Positions 32,797 through 43,300 of a DNA stretch of 45,409 nt are shown here, piece after piece; position 1 is the first letter of the stretch; the number at the start of each line of letters is the position of its first letter. The stretch spans positions 1 through 45,409 of the forward strand of contig JAJDYJ010000003.1 in NCBI GenBank assembly GCA_022822865.1, read 5' to 3'. This DNA is from Pseudomonadales bacterium (GTDB lineage: Bacteria; Pseudomonadota; Gammaproteobacteria; Pseudomonadales; Pseudohongiellaceae). The notes beneath the pieces were generated by a model. That model saw nothing but the letters and a program-made list of their open reading frames with translations, was not told where the DNA came from and made no database searches. The translations under genes were made by a program, and so were the position numbers.

Positions 32797-33987
32797 TTAC
32801 AGTTCGTCGGGCGGCCAGGTCGGGGCGCGGTCGGTGACGGTGACCGGCCTCATGCCCTGGTAGAGGAACTTCTGCACCCGCTTGCCTTCGTAGGTCTCGG
32901 TTGTGTAGATGTTGCCCTCGGAGTCGGTGGCGATGCTGTGCGGGGCGAAGAACAGGCCGGGCTGCCTGCCGCCGTCGCCGAATGTGTACAGCACTTCCAT
33001 GGACTCGCGGTCGATGATGTAGATCTTGAAGTTCTGGCCGTCGGCCAGGTAGATGAACTCCTGCTCGTCATCGGGCGAGAAAGCGATATCCCAGGTGGAG
33101 CCTTGCGCGAGCGTGGCGGGCGAGATGATCACTTCCTGCACGTAGGTGCCGTCGGTGCGGAACACCTGGATGCGGTCGGCGCCCCGGTCGCAGACGTAGA
33201 CCAGTCCGTCGTTGGACGGCTCGGCGCAGTGGACCGGGCCGCGGAACTGGTCGGGGCCCGGCACGCCCGGAGTGTAGGTCACATCGGCATCGTCGTCGGG
33301 GCGATTGCCGTAGGCGCCCCAGTAGCGTAGAAAGTTGCCTTCGAGATCGACCACGGCGACGCGCTTGTGCGTATAGCCGTCGGCGAAGTAAACCTCGCCG
33401 GCTGCTTCGTCGATGGCGATTTCCGCGATGCGGCCGTAATGCGTTTCGCTGTTGCTGTCCACGTCCTGGCCGGGAACGCCGACCGTGCGGACGTACTCGC
33501 CGTCCCGGGTAAACACTAGAGCGTGGGAGTCGCCGCCGCCGTTGCCGCCGATCCAGACGTTGCCGTCGGGAGCGACTTCAATGCCGTGGTTGGATTCGGG
33601 CCATTGATAAGGCGCGCCTTCCATCGGGCCGCCCCAGGCGTTGATCAGGTTGCCTTCCAGGTCGAACTCGAGAATGGGAGGCGCCGGAGTGCAACATTCC
33701 GCCACGCCGGCGTAGAGGCCGATCTCCTGGATGCGCATGAACTGGGATTCGGTATTACGGTGCACGATGAAGATGTGGTCCCGTTCGTCCACGTCCACGC
33801 CGATGGTGTTGCCTTGCACCCAGTGGTTGGGCAGGGGCTTCGGCCAGAGCGGATCAACGAGGAAGTGCGGCGCCATGACATCGTCGCTGGCGGCAATGCT
33901 GGGAGCCTGCATATAGCCATGACCGATCCCCAGAGCAACCAGGGCGGCCGCCAAGACAACCCCGGCCAGCAGTTTGATCTTGGTCAT
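32797..33987 (-). CDS. NHL-repeat six-bladed beta-propeller protein, exported (copy 2)
   Basis: A 396-residue paralogue of the next gene downstream (31473-32669), alike along the whole length. N-terminal hydrophobic segment about 5-25. Shared marks: DPLWPKPLPNHWVQG, then NHGIEVAPDGNVWIGGNGGG, HCAEPS, YVCDRGADRIQVF, and a C-terminal TYEGKRVQKFLYQGM. The Cys pair in AECCTPAPP is conserved. Start ATG 33987 with GAGGAG upstream. A strong terminator follows, so this copy is a separate transcription unit, and it diverges from the HupE-type gene across a symmetric promoter region. Duplicate copies under separate promoters suggest related but separately controlled roles. The molecular function is unknown. 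Confidence 0.86.
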   Translation of the reverse strand: MTKIKLLAGVVLAAALVALGIGHGYMQAPSIAASDDVMAPHFLVDPLWPKPLPNHWVQGNTIGVDVDERDHIFIVHRNTESQFMRIQEIGLYAGVAECCTPAPPILEFDLEGNLINAWGGPMEGAPYQWPESNHGIEVAPDGNVWIGGNGGGDSHALVFTRDGEYVRTVGVPGQDVDSNSETHYGRIAEIAIDEAAGEVYFADGYTHKRVAVVDLEGNFLRYWGAYGNRPDDDADVTYTPGVPGPDQFRGPVHCAEPSNDGLVYVCDRGADRIQVFRTDGTYVQEVIISPATLAQGSTWDIAFSPDDEQEFIYLADGQNFKIYIIDRESMEVLYTFGDGGRQPGLFFAPHSIATDSEGNIYTTETYEGKRVQKFLYQGMRPVTVTDRAPTWPPDEL

Positions 33988-34037
33988 TCTTGATCTCCTC
34001 TTGGTAATGGAAGGCCCGTATGGCCCTTGTCCGAGCG

Positions 34038-34068
34038 AGTATACTGCCTCATTTCGGCACAGTATACT
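34038..34068. promoter_or_regulatory. Symmetric AGTATACT pair: overlapping divergent promoter or operator
   Basis: A perfect 9-base inverted repeat, AGTATACTG (34038-34046) and CAGTATACT (34060-34068). Each arm contains the self-complementary octamer AGTATACT, so each carries TATACT on both strands. The two TATACT boxes are 17 bases apart in either reading direction, as a -35/-10 pair would be. The right one could be the -10 for the HupE-type gene and the left one the -10 for NHL copy 2, with leaders of about 40-46 bases. Alternatively it is a dimeric repressor site. Confidence 0.55.
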
Positions 34069-34115
34069 AGTCCGCCGAAAAATCTCCCCGGGCGAAGATT
34101 TCAGGAGGACACAGA

Positions 34116-35523
34116 ATGAAATGCAGCGGATTGGCGCGGCTGCTGGCAGCGGGCGCGATGCTGGCCGGCCTGTTGATGTTTCCGGCCGCGGGCTCGGCGC
34201 ACGACATTCCGAGCCGGGTCACCGTATACGCTTTCGTCAAGCCCGAGGGCAACACGCTCACGGCGTTGTTGCGCATTCCGATGGAAGCCTTCGGCGAGAT
34301 CAGTTTCCCTTTGCGCGGTCCCGGCTATCTGCGCATCAGCGACGCCGATTTCGCCTTGCGCGACGCGGCCCGGGTGTACATCACCGAATCCCTGCACTTC
34401 TACGAAAACGGCGTGGAACTCGAAGAGAAGTATCTCGAGGCCACGCGGGTATCGCTGCCGTCGAGCCGCGCGTTCACCGATTTCGAAACCGCGCTGGAGA
34501 ACATACAGTCGCCGCCGCTCGACGACGACGTCAACCTGTTCTGGCGCCAGGGCATGCTCGACGTGCTGGTGACCTACCCCATCGAGTCGGAAGATTCCGA
34601 TTTTTCGGTGAATCCGCAACTTGGCACCTTGTCCGACCAGACCACGACGGTACTGCGTTTCATTTTGCCCAATGGCGGCGAAAGACCGTTCAACTATCTC
34701 GGCAATCCGGGCCTGGTCGAACTCGATCCGCGCTGGCACCAGGCGTCACTGCGCTTCATCGTCATGGGCTTCTGGCACATCCTGGAAGGCATCGACCACC
34801 TGCTGTTCCTGTTCTGCCTGGTGATACCGGTGCGCAGTCTCAGGCATCTGATCCCCGTGGTCACCTCGTTCACCATCGCCCATTCGATCACGCTGATCGC
34901 CTCGGCCATGGGCATCGCGCCCCGGGCGCTCTGGTTTCCGCCGCTGATCGAGACGCTGATCGCCTTGTCGATCGTCTACATGGCCTTCGAGAATATCGTC
35001 GGCTCGAGGCCGGAGCGGCGCTGGATGGTATCGTTCGGCTTCGGCCTCGTGCACGGTTTCGGCTTTTCCTTCCTGTTCAGCGAGACCCTGCAATTCGCCG
35101 GCGGCCATCTGCTATCGTCCCTGCTGGCGTTCAACGTCGGCGTGGAACTCGGGCAACTGCTGATCCTGGTCATGGTGATTCCGGTATTGAACCTGATGTT
35201 TCGATACCTGGTCGCAGAACACCTCGGCTGCATCCTGTTATCGGCCCTGCTTGCCCACAGCGCCTGGCACTGGATGCTGGACCGGGGCGCCCAATTGCAG
35301 TTGTTCACTTTTCAATTGCCGATATTCGACAGCCTGTTCTACGCGGCGCTCATGCGCTGGGGCATGTTGCTGATCGTCGTCGTCGGCAGCTTCTGGCTGA
35401 CCTACGAACTGTTCCGCCGCTTCAAACTGGTAATGAGCTTCGCCGAGCTCGGAGAATTGCGCGCATCCAATGCGCGCCCCGGCCCACGTGGAGCGCTGGC
35501 TGCGGGTGGCGATGTCGCGGTAG
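34116..35523 (+). CDS. HupE/UreJ-type membrane protein with probable 3' frameshift
   Basis: An exported, polytopic protein with AGGAGG before ATG 34116. The signal peptide ends at about residue 28 (PAAGSA before HDIPSRV), followed by a periplasmic domain (about 30-205) and 6-7 TM segments. The HupE/UreJ motif appears as WHILEGIDHLLFLF, with FTIAHSITLIA and FGLVHGFGFSFLF adding further His; such proteins are linked to nickel or cobalt handling. As written, the frame runs past the natural end to 35657, over the 3' end of the opposite ATPase gene, with a low-complexity tail. If one C of the C4 run at 35477-35480 is removed, the protein ends RPAHVERWLRVAMSR at TAG 35521-35523, just 9 bases before the ATPase stop. 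I take that as the true end (about 468 residues). Indel in the genome or assembly error cannot be told apart. Confidence 0.82.
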
Positions 35524-35532
35524 ACCCGGGGT

Positions 35533-36810
35533 TCAGGCGGACGGCGTCGCCGCCGGCAGCGCCCGCAGGTAGTCTCCCAGGGACGGAATCGGAATCCGGT
35601 AGTGATCCGGCAGTTCCCGGTCCGGGGCCAGCAGGCCGGCATGCAGGGCGTCGGTGAGAAAATCCTCCATGGACTCCCCCGTTCTTCCGCGAACCTCCCC
35701 GGTAAGCGATTCGATTCCGTCCCAGGCCAATACGCCGCCGTTCCTTTCCATGGCCAGGGCGAGGTCCCGGTAAATCCAGTAGCGGCTCGAGGCGGCTTCC
35801 AGCCGACCGGCATAGTATTCCCGCTTGTATGCCTCCCCGGCCGCCGCGGCCTCGTCCAGATGCGCCGCATCGATCCGCCCGCCGTTGGCCCGGATGACGC
35901 GGCTCGCCGCGATCGCCACCCGGTTGACATGCTGCGGCCAGCCCTGGGACAACTCGGCGAGCCGGCCCACCCAGGACTCTCGATCTTCCGGCGCCCCCGT
36001 GAAACCGTAGGCTTCGAACACATTCCGAATCGCGCGGGCGGAATCTTCATGCGGAAGGGGTTCCAGGGTTACCACCCGTCCGCTGGCGAATCCAGACAGG
36101 CCGCAACGGCGCAGTACGCGCTTGGTGTCGCTCAGGCCGAAAAACGCCGCCACCAGGGGAATGCCCTGGGGATCCCGGTGCAGACAATCGAGCGCGTCCC
36201 GGGTCATTTCTCCCAGCGGCGTGTTCTGGGCTTCGTCCACGCACACGACAATGTGGAACTTGCCGAGAAGGGGCGCCACATGTTCGAACAGGCCCTCGGC
36301 GGACACTTCCCTCTCCCGCCCGCTCCATGACACGCCTCCCAACGAAACGTTCCGATCCGGTATCTCATTGAGAATCTGCCTGCCCCGGTCGAGAAATTCT
36401 CCCAGCAAGCGGGAGGCAGCGCCGGACGCCTCCCGCCGGAGACGTTCGCTTTCCGCGTTGGCTGCGTCCACCATCCCCCGGACTATCTTGTCGGGGTAGC
36501 GCAGGGATCCGGGATTCAAGGCAAGCGCCACCCAGGGCGCCTCGGGAGTCGAATGGCGCCGCACCGCTTCGAGGCATTCTTCCATCAGCGCCGACTTGCC
36601 GGCGCCCGGAGCGCCCTGGAAAACCATCGTGCCGCCGCCGACCCGGCCGTCATGGAGACTGCCCGCCGCCCTGCGAAAGACATCGAACTCCGCATCGCGC
36701 CCGCGGAAGAACGGCTCGAGTCCGACTTCGGAACGGTCGGTCTGGTCCAGCCAGGTTTCCAGCGGCAGGGGATCGGCCGGCGGCGGCTTTGGAAAGCGTC
36801 TGTCTTCCAT
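35533..36810 (-). CDS. AAA-family ATPase, function unknown
   Basis: A 425-residue soluble ATPase. I start it at ATG 36810 (MEDRRFPKPPPADP); the upstream extension is Cys/Arg-rich and not protein-like. Walker A is GAPGAGKSAL (66-75) and Walker B HIVVCVDEAQ (186-195). FFRGRDAEFDVFRRAAG before Walker A resembles the AAA_16/AAA_22 or ORC/Cdc6-like entry seen in STAND-type ATPases. FFGLSDTKRVLRRCGLSGFAS and LAELSQGWPQHVNRVA fit sensor and lid regions. The C-terminal third (about 330-425) is helical, with IPIPSLGDYLRAL at the end, perhaps a winged helix. No effector domain is visible. It diverges from the giant Calx-beta gene across an AT-rich spacer and converges on the HupE-type gene. No partner gene is obvious. 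Confidence 0.85.
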   Translation of the reverse strand: MEDRRFPKPPPADPLPLETWLDQTDRSEVGLEPFFRGRDAEFDVFRRAAGSLHDGRVGGGTMVFQGAPGAGKSALMEECLEAVRRHSTPEAPWVALALNPGSLRYPDKIVRGMVDAANAESERLRREASGAASRLLGEFLDRGRQILNEIPDRNVSLGGVSWSGREREVSAEGLFEHVAPLLGKFHIVVCVDEAQNTPLGEMTRDALDCLHRDPQGIPLVAAFFGLSDTKRVLRRCGLSGFASGRVVTLEPLPHEDSARAIRNVFEAYGFTGAPEDRESWVGRLAELSQGWPQHVNRVAIAASRVIRANGGRIDAAHLDEAAAAGEAYKREYYAGRLEAASSRYWIYRDLALAMERNGGVLAWDGIESLTGEVRGRTGESMEDFLTDALHAGLLAPDRELPDHYRIPIPSLGDYLRALPAATPSA

Positions 36811-36985
36811 GCGGACGATGTTACCCCAGGCGCGGGAATCATGGTACTTCGGGCGCGGTGACGACCGGGAAACGGAATGCCCGCGCGGGTTCATCGTCAG
36901 GCAGCATCCTCGGCGCGGCGCATGCCGCGCGTCGTATGGCGGGCCTGCTGAACATGCGTTCAAAAAGTGACGCCGCGCTTGAATA

Positions 36986-37014
36986 TTGCAACATTTGCAA
37001 ACAAAATGTAGCAA
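36986..37014. promoter_or_regulatory. Imperfect palindrome, candidate operator
   Basis: TTGCAACATTT (36986-36996) faces AAATGTAGCAA (37004-37014): arms of 11 bases with one mismatch, spaced by 7 bases. It lies just upstream of the candidate promoter of the giant gene, where a regulator dimer could bind and also affect the divergent ATPase gene. The family of the regulator is unknown and none is encoded nearby. Confidence 0.5.
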
Positions 37015-37018
37015 TTAG

Positions 37019-37046
37019 TTGTCGCAGATTGAAAAATTGTTATATT
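37019..37046 (+). promoter_or_regulatory. Putative promoter of the giant repeat-protein gene
   Basis: TTGTCG (37019-37024), 16 bases, then TATATT (37041-37046), within the most AT-rich stretch of the window. The palindrome at 36986-37014 ends just upstream of it. The leader to ATG 37329 would be about 275 bases, so another promoter nearer the gene is possible. Confidence 0.45.
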
Positions 37047-37328
37047 TTGTAGTCAAAGCATCAGGGAACGAAACAAGGAGAGAGTGGACGCTGGATGTGC
37101 GCGGCAACTGTGGGGGGCGCTGCGAGATGGATACCACAAGCTCGGTCCGAAACGCCATTCACACGCTGATTCGCCCGGCGCCGCAGCCTCTCTACATTCC
37201 ACAATTCGCAATACAACCAGCACGTGACAGGGACAGGGAGCGCCATCGTTCCGCACTTGTTTCCCTCCTGAGATTGACGCGCCTTTGTGGGCGCCGACCC
37301 CGGCGCTGCCTGACAGGGCGGGTGGATC

Positions 37329-40300
37329 ATGTTCCGGTGTCCGCGCCATAGCGGGTTGGCCGCCGCCTTTCTGGCGGGGCTGTTCGCCCTGCTGCCGGGA
37401 CTTGCCGTTGCGCAGACTCCGACCGATCCGATCCATGTGTCGAGCGAATGGGCGCTGACGCCCGCCGGAATCGCCCCGGGCGGGCAATTCCGGCTGCTGT
37501 TCGTGACTTCGGGCAAACGCGACGGTTCGGCCACCAGCATTGGCGTCTACAACAACTTCGTCCAGAACCAGGTCAGGAACGGCGGACATGGCGCATTCGG
37601 GCAGCTTGACGGCCTGACGCTCACCGAACTCGCGGCCAGGTTCCGGGTAGTCGGTTCGACCCGCACCGTGAGCGCGCGCGCCAATACGTTCACCGCGGGC
37701 AGCGGGGGGCCGCCGATCTACTGGGTCGGCGGGGAAAAAGTCGCCGACGATTACGGGGATTTCTATGACGGAAGTTGGGACAGCAGCGATGTCAGAAACC
37801 AGAACGGAAAAACCGTCGGAGTAGAGTCAACTTTAAAGGCCGTAGTTGTATTTACGGGCTCGACATCGCAAGGAGAACCCGACGTAGAAACATACGAGGG
37901 AACCACTTTTTCGAACTGGCTGGGCAGTAGTTCAGGAGTCCGATTCGGGATCCCCAATGCAGAGGACTCGGGGAATATCGCCCCCCTAAGCCAGCGCCTT
38001 TCCATTGTCGCTGACCCAGATAGCGATCTCCCATTCTACGCCCTCTCCCCGATCTTCCAGGTGAAGGGGACGGTGGATCTGGTAGCCGAGGTTGCCGAAG
38101 CCACGGAAGGGCGAAACGAACCTCGCGCCGATATGCTGACCGCCAAGATTGTCGTGGAGCCGCCGCCGACCGCCACCGATCGGGTCGATCTCGCGTTTCA
38201 CGTCAGTGACGACGACACGCGAGATTTCCTCGCGCCCGCCCGTGAAGGGAAGAAGACCCTTTCGTTCCAGACCGCTACTCGGCTCTATAGGATTGCCACG
38301 CAGGTAGACCCCTTCACGGACGCCGATGGAACGATCACGGTGGAAATGAAGGTATCCGACCTTCCGTCCACCCATGAGTTCAAGGGAGACAAAAACAGCG
38401 ACAAGAAACTGACGCTCACCGTAAAAAACGATCCCGACGCCACCCATCCCGACCTCGGCATCGCGGCGGCTAAAACCCCCGTTGACGAAGGGGAAACGGC
38501 GGAATTCACGCTGAAGCTCGACAAGCCATGGGACGAGGACAGCGATCTGGTGGTGGATGTCGAGATTACCGGGGACGATTTTGTCCTGTTTGGCAAAAAT
38601 CAGGGCGGCACGAGGAAAGTGCGATTCAGGAAAGGCGAAAGCGCGGCCACGCTGGAAGTGGCCACCCAGGTCAATGCGGTCGACGACGACGATGGAACAG
38701 TCACGGCCGTCCTGGGCAAAACGTCGCATCCAGTCCTCAAGACAGGCGCCCTTAAGGCCGAGGTGACGCTGGAAAACGTCGCGGCAATGACCGGCCTCAT
38801 ACTTCGGGTAGCGGACGTTACCGCGGCCGAAGGCGGGACCGCGGTTTTCACGCTGGAGCTCGACAAACCGCTCCAGAGCGACGGCTCGGTCAAGGTGCAG
38901 GCCCTGGTTGGAAACGATCTGACCGTTCGCCGCGCGCTTCCCGATTCCACGAGTTCGGCCTCGATCCCCGATGACTTCAACGCCGTTCAGCCCGATGTCG
39001 GAAACATTCAAACCGGAACATCGGTCACCTTGAAATCCGGCCAGACCCGATTTCCCATTGCCGTGAAGACAAACGACGACAACAACTACGAAGGCGACGA
39101 AGCGTTCGGGCTGCGGATTTACGACTCGAAGGGTCTGGTCCTCGGTGATCGAAGCGAGGACGAACTGGTGGCGCTCGCCACGATCACGGACGAGGCCGAT
39201 TATCCCGTCCTGACTGTCGGCTCGCCGTCGGTGGAAGAGGGAAACAACAGCCTTGACGGCGGCCAACCCGTCAACAGTCTGGAATTTCAACTCAAGCTCG
39301 ACAAGCCAAGCAACCGGACCGTTTCGGCGTACGTGCGCAACGCGCTCACCGGCACGGCGGACAGCGCGACCGATATCCGGAACATCGCGGCGCAAACCAT
39401 CGAAATTGCGCCTGGAGACTTGACGAAGACCATTTCCATCGATGTCGATGGAGACACCGATGTGGAACCGGACGAGACCGTCGTGCTTCGCTTCAGCCGC
39501 CTGGAAAACGCGAACTTCGCCGACGGCGCCCGGACCCTCGAAGCCACGGGCACGATCGAGAACGACGACACTGTCAAGCCACTCTTGCGATTCTCGGGGC
39601 CGAGACTGGTAATCGAGGGCGAGGTTGCCGTTTTTGGAGCGCATTTGCTGGACCCCTCGGGGAAGGAAGCGTTCGAGGCGGACCGGGATTACCCCGTATT
39701 CTGGACGAGCCATGGCGTAGGAGGGGAGGGTAAGGCGGGAGAGGATTTTGAAAAGGCGAACAGGAAAGTAGCGACGATCGTCAAAGGCAGTTCCAGCGTC
39801 AACGTGGAAGTGCGGACTCACAAGGATCAGGTGAAGGAAGGCGAAGAGAGGTTTTTTGTCGAGTTCATACCGCATCCCGATTCGGTTCTCCTTCTTCAAT
39901 ACCCGGAATATCAGGAACGGTTGAAGTACGTCGCTATCACCGACAATCCCGCCGTATTCGTCGAGGATGCGGAAAAGACCACCGAAGGGCTGGTCATGGA
40001 ATTTCCGGTGAATCTGAGCATGGCGGCGTCGGCCGACGTGACCGTCGCCTGGAAAACCGCGGACGGTACCGCGAAAGCAGGCAAGGACTACGTAGCCCAG
40101 GCCAGCGGGACGCTCACGATACCCGCGGGCAAGACGAAGGGCGTGATCCAGGTCGCCACCACCCAGGATGCCGTGGACGAACACGACGAGGCACTCAGCG
40201 TCGAGGTCGTGAGCGTCTCCGGCGGCTTGTCGATCGGGCGGGGCGCCGCCGCCGGTCTCATCCGCGACGACGATTCGCGGCCCGATATAAATATCGGCGA

Positions 40301-43300
40301 CGTCACCGTGAACGAAGGCGACGCGGCGTCGCTCCGCATCAGTCTTTCGGCGGCGTCGGAAAAGGAAGTCGAGGTGAGCTGGGCAACCCGGGACGGCGCC
40401 GCGGAACGAACGGCCGCACGATCCGGCAGCGACTATGCCAAAGCCGCCGGCATGCTCACCTTCGCGCCGGGAGAACTGCGCAAGGACATTTCCGTGCAGA
40501 CCCTCGACGATACGGCGGACGAGCCGGACGAGGAATTCGACGTGCTGCTGTTCCACAACCCGGAAGGCAAGCGGCAGATGCTGGGCCAGGCGACGGTCAC
40601 GATCGTGGACGATGAATCCACCTTTCTTTCGGTATCCGACGCCGCTCCGGTGACCGAGTCTGGCGGCGCCGCGGAAGCGGTATTCGAGGTCACGTTGTCC
40701 AGCGCGCAAACCGGGAATGTCACCGTGGACTGGATGACGCTCAACGGCGATGGGGACAATCCCGCGATCGGCGACGGGCGCGCCGCGTCCCAGAAGGATT
40801 TCCAGCCCGTGCCGTCGACGACGCTGACATTCGCTCCCGGCGAGACGGCAAAGCAGGTCCGGGTGACGATACTGGACGACCAGGAGGCGGAACCGACCGA
40901 AACCTTCCGCGTGATGCTGGAGAATCCGCTGGGCGCCGCCATCGGGCGGGCGACGGCCTACGGTCAAATCGCCGACGACGACACGATTCGCTACTGGTTC
41001 GTCAATGCCGGCGCCGAAGTCCGGGAAGGAAGCAGCCTCGTCGTGCGGGTCCGGCGCAACCGCGCCACCACCAGTGAACACTTCATGCGTCTCTGCCTGC
41101 AAGGCGTAAATCGCTCCGTCGATGGGAGATATACCGGCGGTAACGGCACGGCGGTGATTTCCAATCCATTCACACGGCCGGATTCCAGCTCGGAATACGC
41201 GGGACTGGACGATGTCCGGGTCGTGGGCCGGCACGGGAATACCAACGACTGCTCTATCCTGGGCGAACCGGGCCGTTTCAGTTCGGTCAGGTTCGCGCCT
41301 GGGGACCTCGAAAAATCGATCCGCGTCCATACTGTTCAGGACGGTCGGGTCGAAGGGGACGAGACCTTCACGGTGAAGGTCGGAACGGGAAGTCAATATG
41401 GCCGCGACAATCGTCGAGATGTCACAGAACCCAGTGGGGTCTTCACCATTGTCGATGACGATGTGCGCCGGATTCGGGTGACGCCGCGCGAGGACATCGT
41501 ATGGGAAGGCGAGAAGGCGGTTTACGATCTCCATGTGGAGCCGCCGCTCGCCGCGGGAACCACCGCGACCGTCGAGTATTGGACGGCCGACGGCACCGCT
41601 GTCGGCGGCGGTGACGAAAGCAGGCACGACTACGCCAGCCAGGCGAAAACGACCCTGACCCTGCGCGCGCCCGCGAGAGACGGCGATCCGTCCCCCAAAA
41701 CCACGATAGAGATCCAGACCCACGACGAGCCGGTTCTGAACTCGGTCCACGAGCCGGACGAAACCTTCACCGTCGTCCTCGCCAATCCGTCCAGGGACCT
41801 TGCCCTGCCCGCGGGCGGCGGCGATGTGCTTACCGTCACCATTCGCGACGACGACCGGAGCGAGGTGACCATCGAGGATACCGTGGTGGACGAAGGCGAG
41901 GAAGCCAGGCTGACGGTTGCCCTTTCCCGGGCGTTCGCCGAGGGCGTCACCATCGATTGGGAAACGGTCGCTCTCGCGGACGGCGCCGGAGCCCCCGGCG
42001 ACTTCGCCGCGGTTGCTTCCGGCGCCGCGACCATCCGCGCCGGCGAAGTAAAAACCAGCGTCCGGGTGCAGACCAAAGAGGACGACCTGGTCGAGGACGA
42101 CGAAGACTTCCAGGTCAGGATCACCGGAATTTCGCTGCCGGACGTCGACATCGGCGACGCGGCGACCGTGACCATCCGCGATGACGATTACGGCGGCCTG
42201 ATGTTTTCGGGTCTCGCGGACGGTTCCGTGGAGGAAAACAAGGCTTGGGGACCCTTCACCCCCACCCTGACCGGCAAGCCCGTCGGCGTCGTGACCTGGA
42301 CCCTGGAGGGCGCGGACGCGGCCAGCTTCCGCATCGACGCCCGGAGCGGCCGGGTGACCCTGCCGAAGCAGAACTTCGAGGACCCTGAAGACAGTGGCAA
42401 GAACAACGTCTACGAGGCGACGGTTCGCGCCACCGACGAGGACGGCAACACGGGCGCGCACGACCTGGCCGTGACCGTGACCGATGTCACCGTTGCCAGG
42501 GTTCAAGCGCGTGTGCGCGCGGAGTCCGGGGTGCGGATCAGGGAGGGATCGAATGCAGTCATCACCATCCAGCGCGTGAATCTGGAAAGGGATCAACATG
42601 CCGGGCCGGCAGTGTCATACAACTGGTACACCGCCGCACACGGCGCCGGGGGGAATCCCGCGGACGAGAACGACTACGAGCCGCGCGGCAAAGGCTCCGC
42701 CCCGGAGACGTTGCCCAGGAATACGAGATTTCACCGGAGCCGGTTGGAAATCAAGAAGGACGATGTCGACGAACTCGAAGAAACCCTCCTCGTTGTGGTG
42801 CATGGCCTGCGTGTCAACGGGACCGACGACGTCGTGTTCGTGGATTCCGGTGGAGACCCGATTCCGGGAAGTCAACGCGAATTCGTCGTTCCCATCGTTG
42901 ACGCCACCCCCACCGGCGTGACCCTGGCGCGCGCGGGCTCGGGCGGCATCGCGGAGGCCGGCGGCACGGAGGACATCACGATCACCCTGGGACGCGACCT
43001 CGCGGCGGGCGAGAGCGTCAAGGTTCCGCTGGCGGTGACCGGAGCCACCGTGACGACGCACTACAACCTGGGGTTGAAGGGCGGGGGCGGTACGGGTGTT
43101 TCCATCGACACGAAGACCCCCAACAGCGCCCAGAACCCCGCCGTGACCCTGGCCGGCGCGGGCGCGCGGACGGCGACGCTCACGCTCACCGCCGTGGCGA
43201 ACGCCGACAATGACCGGCGCACCGTCGAAATCGGCTACGGAACCAATGTCAACAACGTGGACCGCAGGCCCACATCGAGGGGTCTTGACGGCGGCATCGA

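Larger units (their letters stand above)
36811..37328. other. AT-rich divergent control region and long leader
   Basis: About 520 bases between the divergent ATPase and giant repeat-protein genes. 36960-37075 is strikingly AT-rich compared with the GC-rich surroundings and holds an imperfect palindrome (36986-37014) and a promoter candidate (37019-37046). 37047-37328 would be a leader of about 275 bases. It contains AAGGAG (37075-37080) followed by a GTG (37084) opening a 46-codon frame with no recognisable features, and a GC-rich inverted repeat, GGCGCCGACCCCGGCGC, near 37300. I see no gene that can be supported. Confidence 0.55.

Noticed and set aside
33974-35572. Plus-strand frame of 532 codons overlapping the HupE-type gene
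   Set aside because: It is Arg-rich out-of-frame translation of the same DNA. The HupE frame has a signal peptide, TM segments and family motifs.
37084-37224. Leader peptide of 46 codons (GTG 37084) before the giant gene
   Set aside because: It has a good AAGGAG upstream but the product has no signal, motif or attenuator-like residue run. Too weak to list as a gene.
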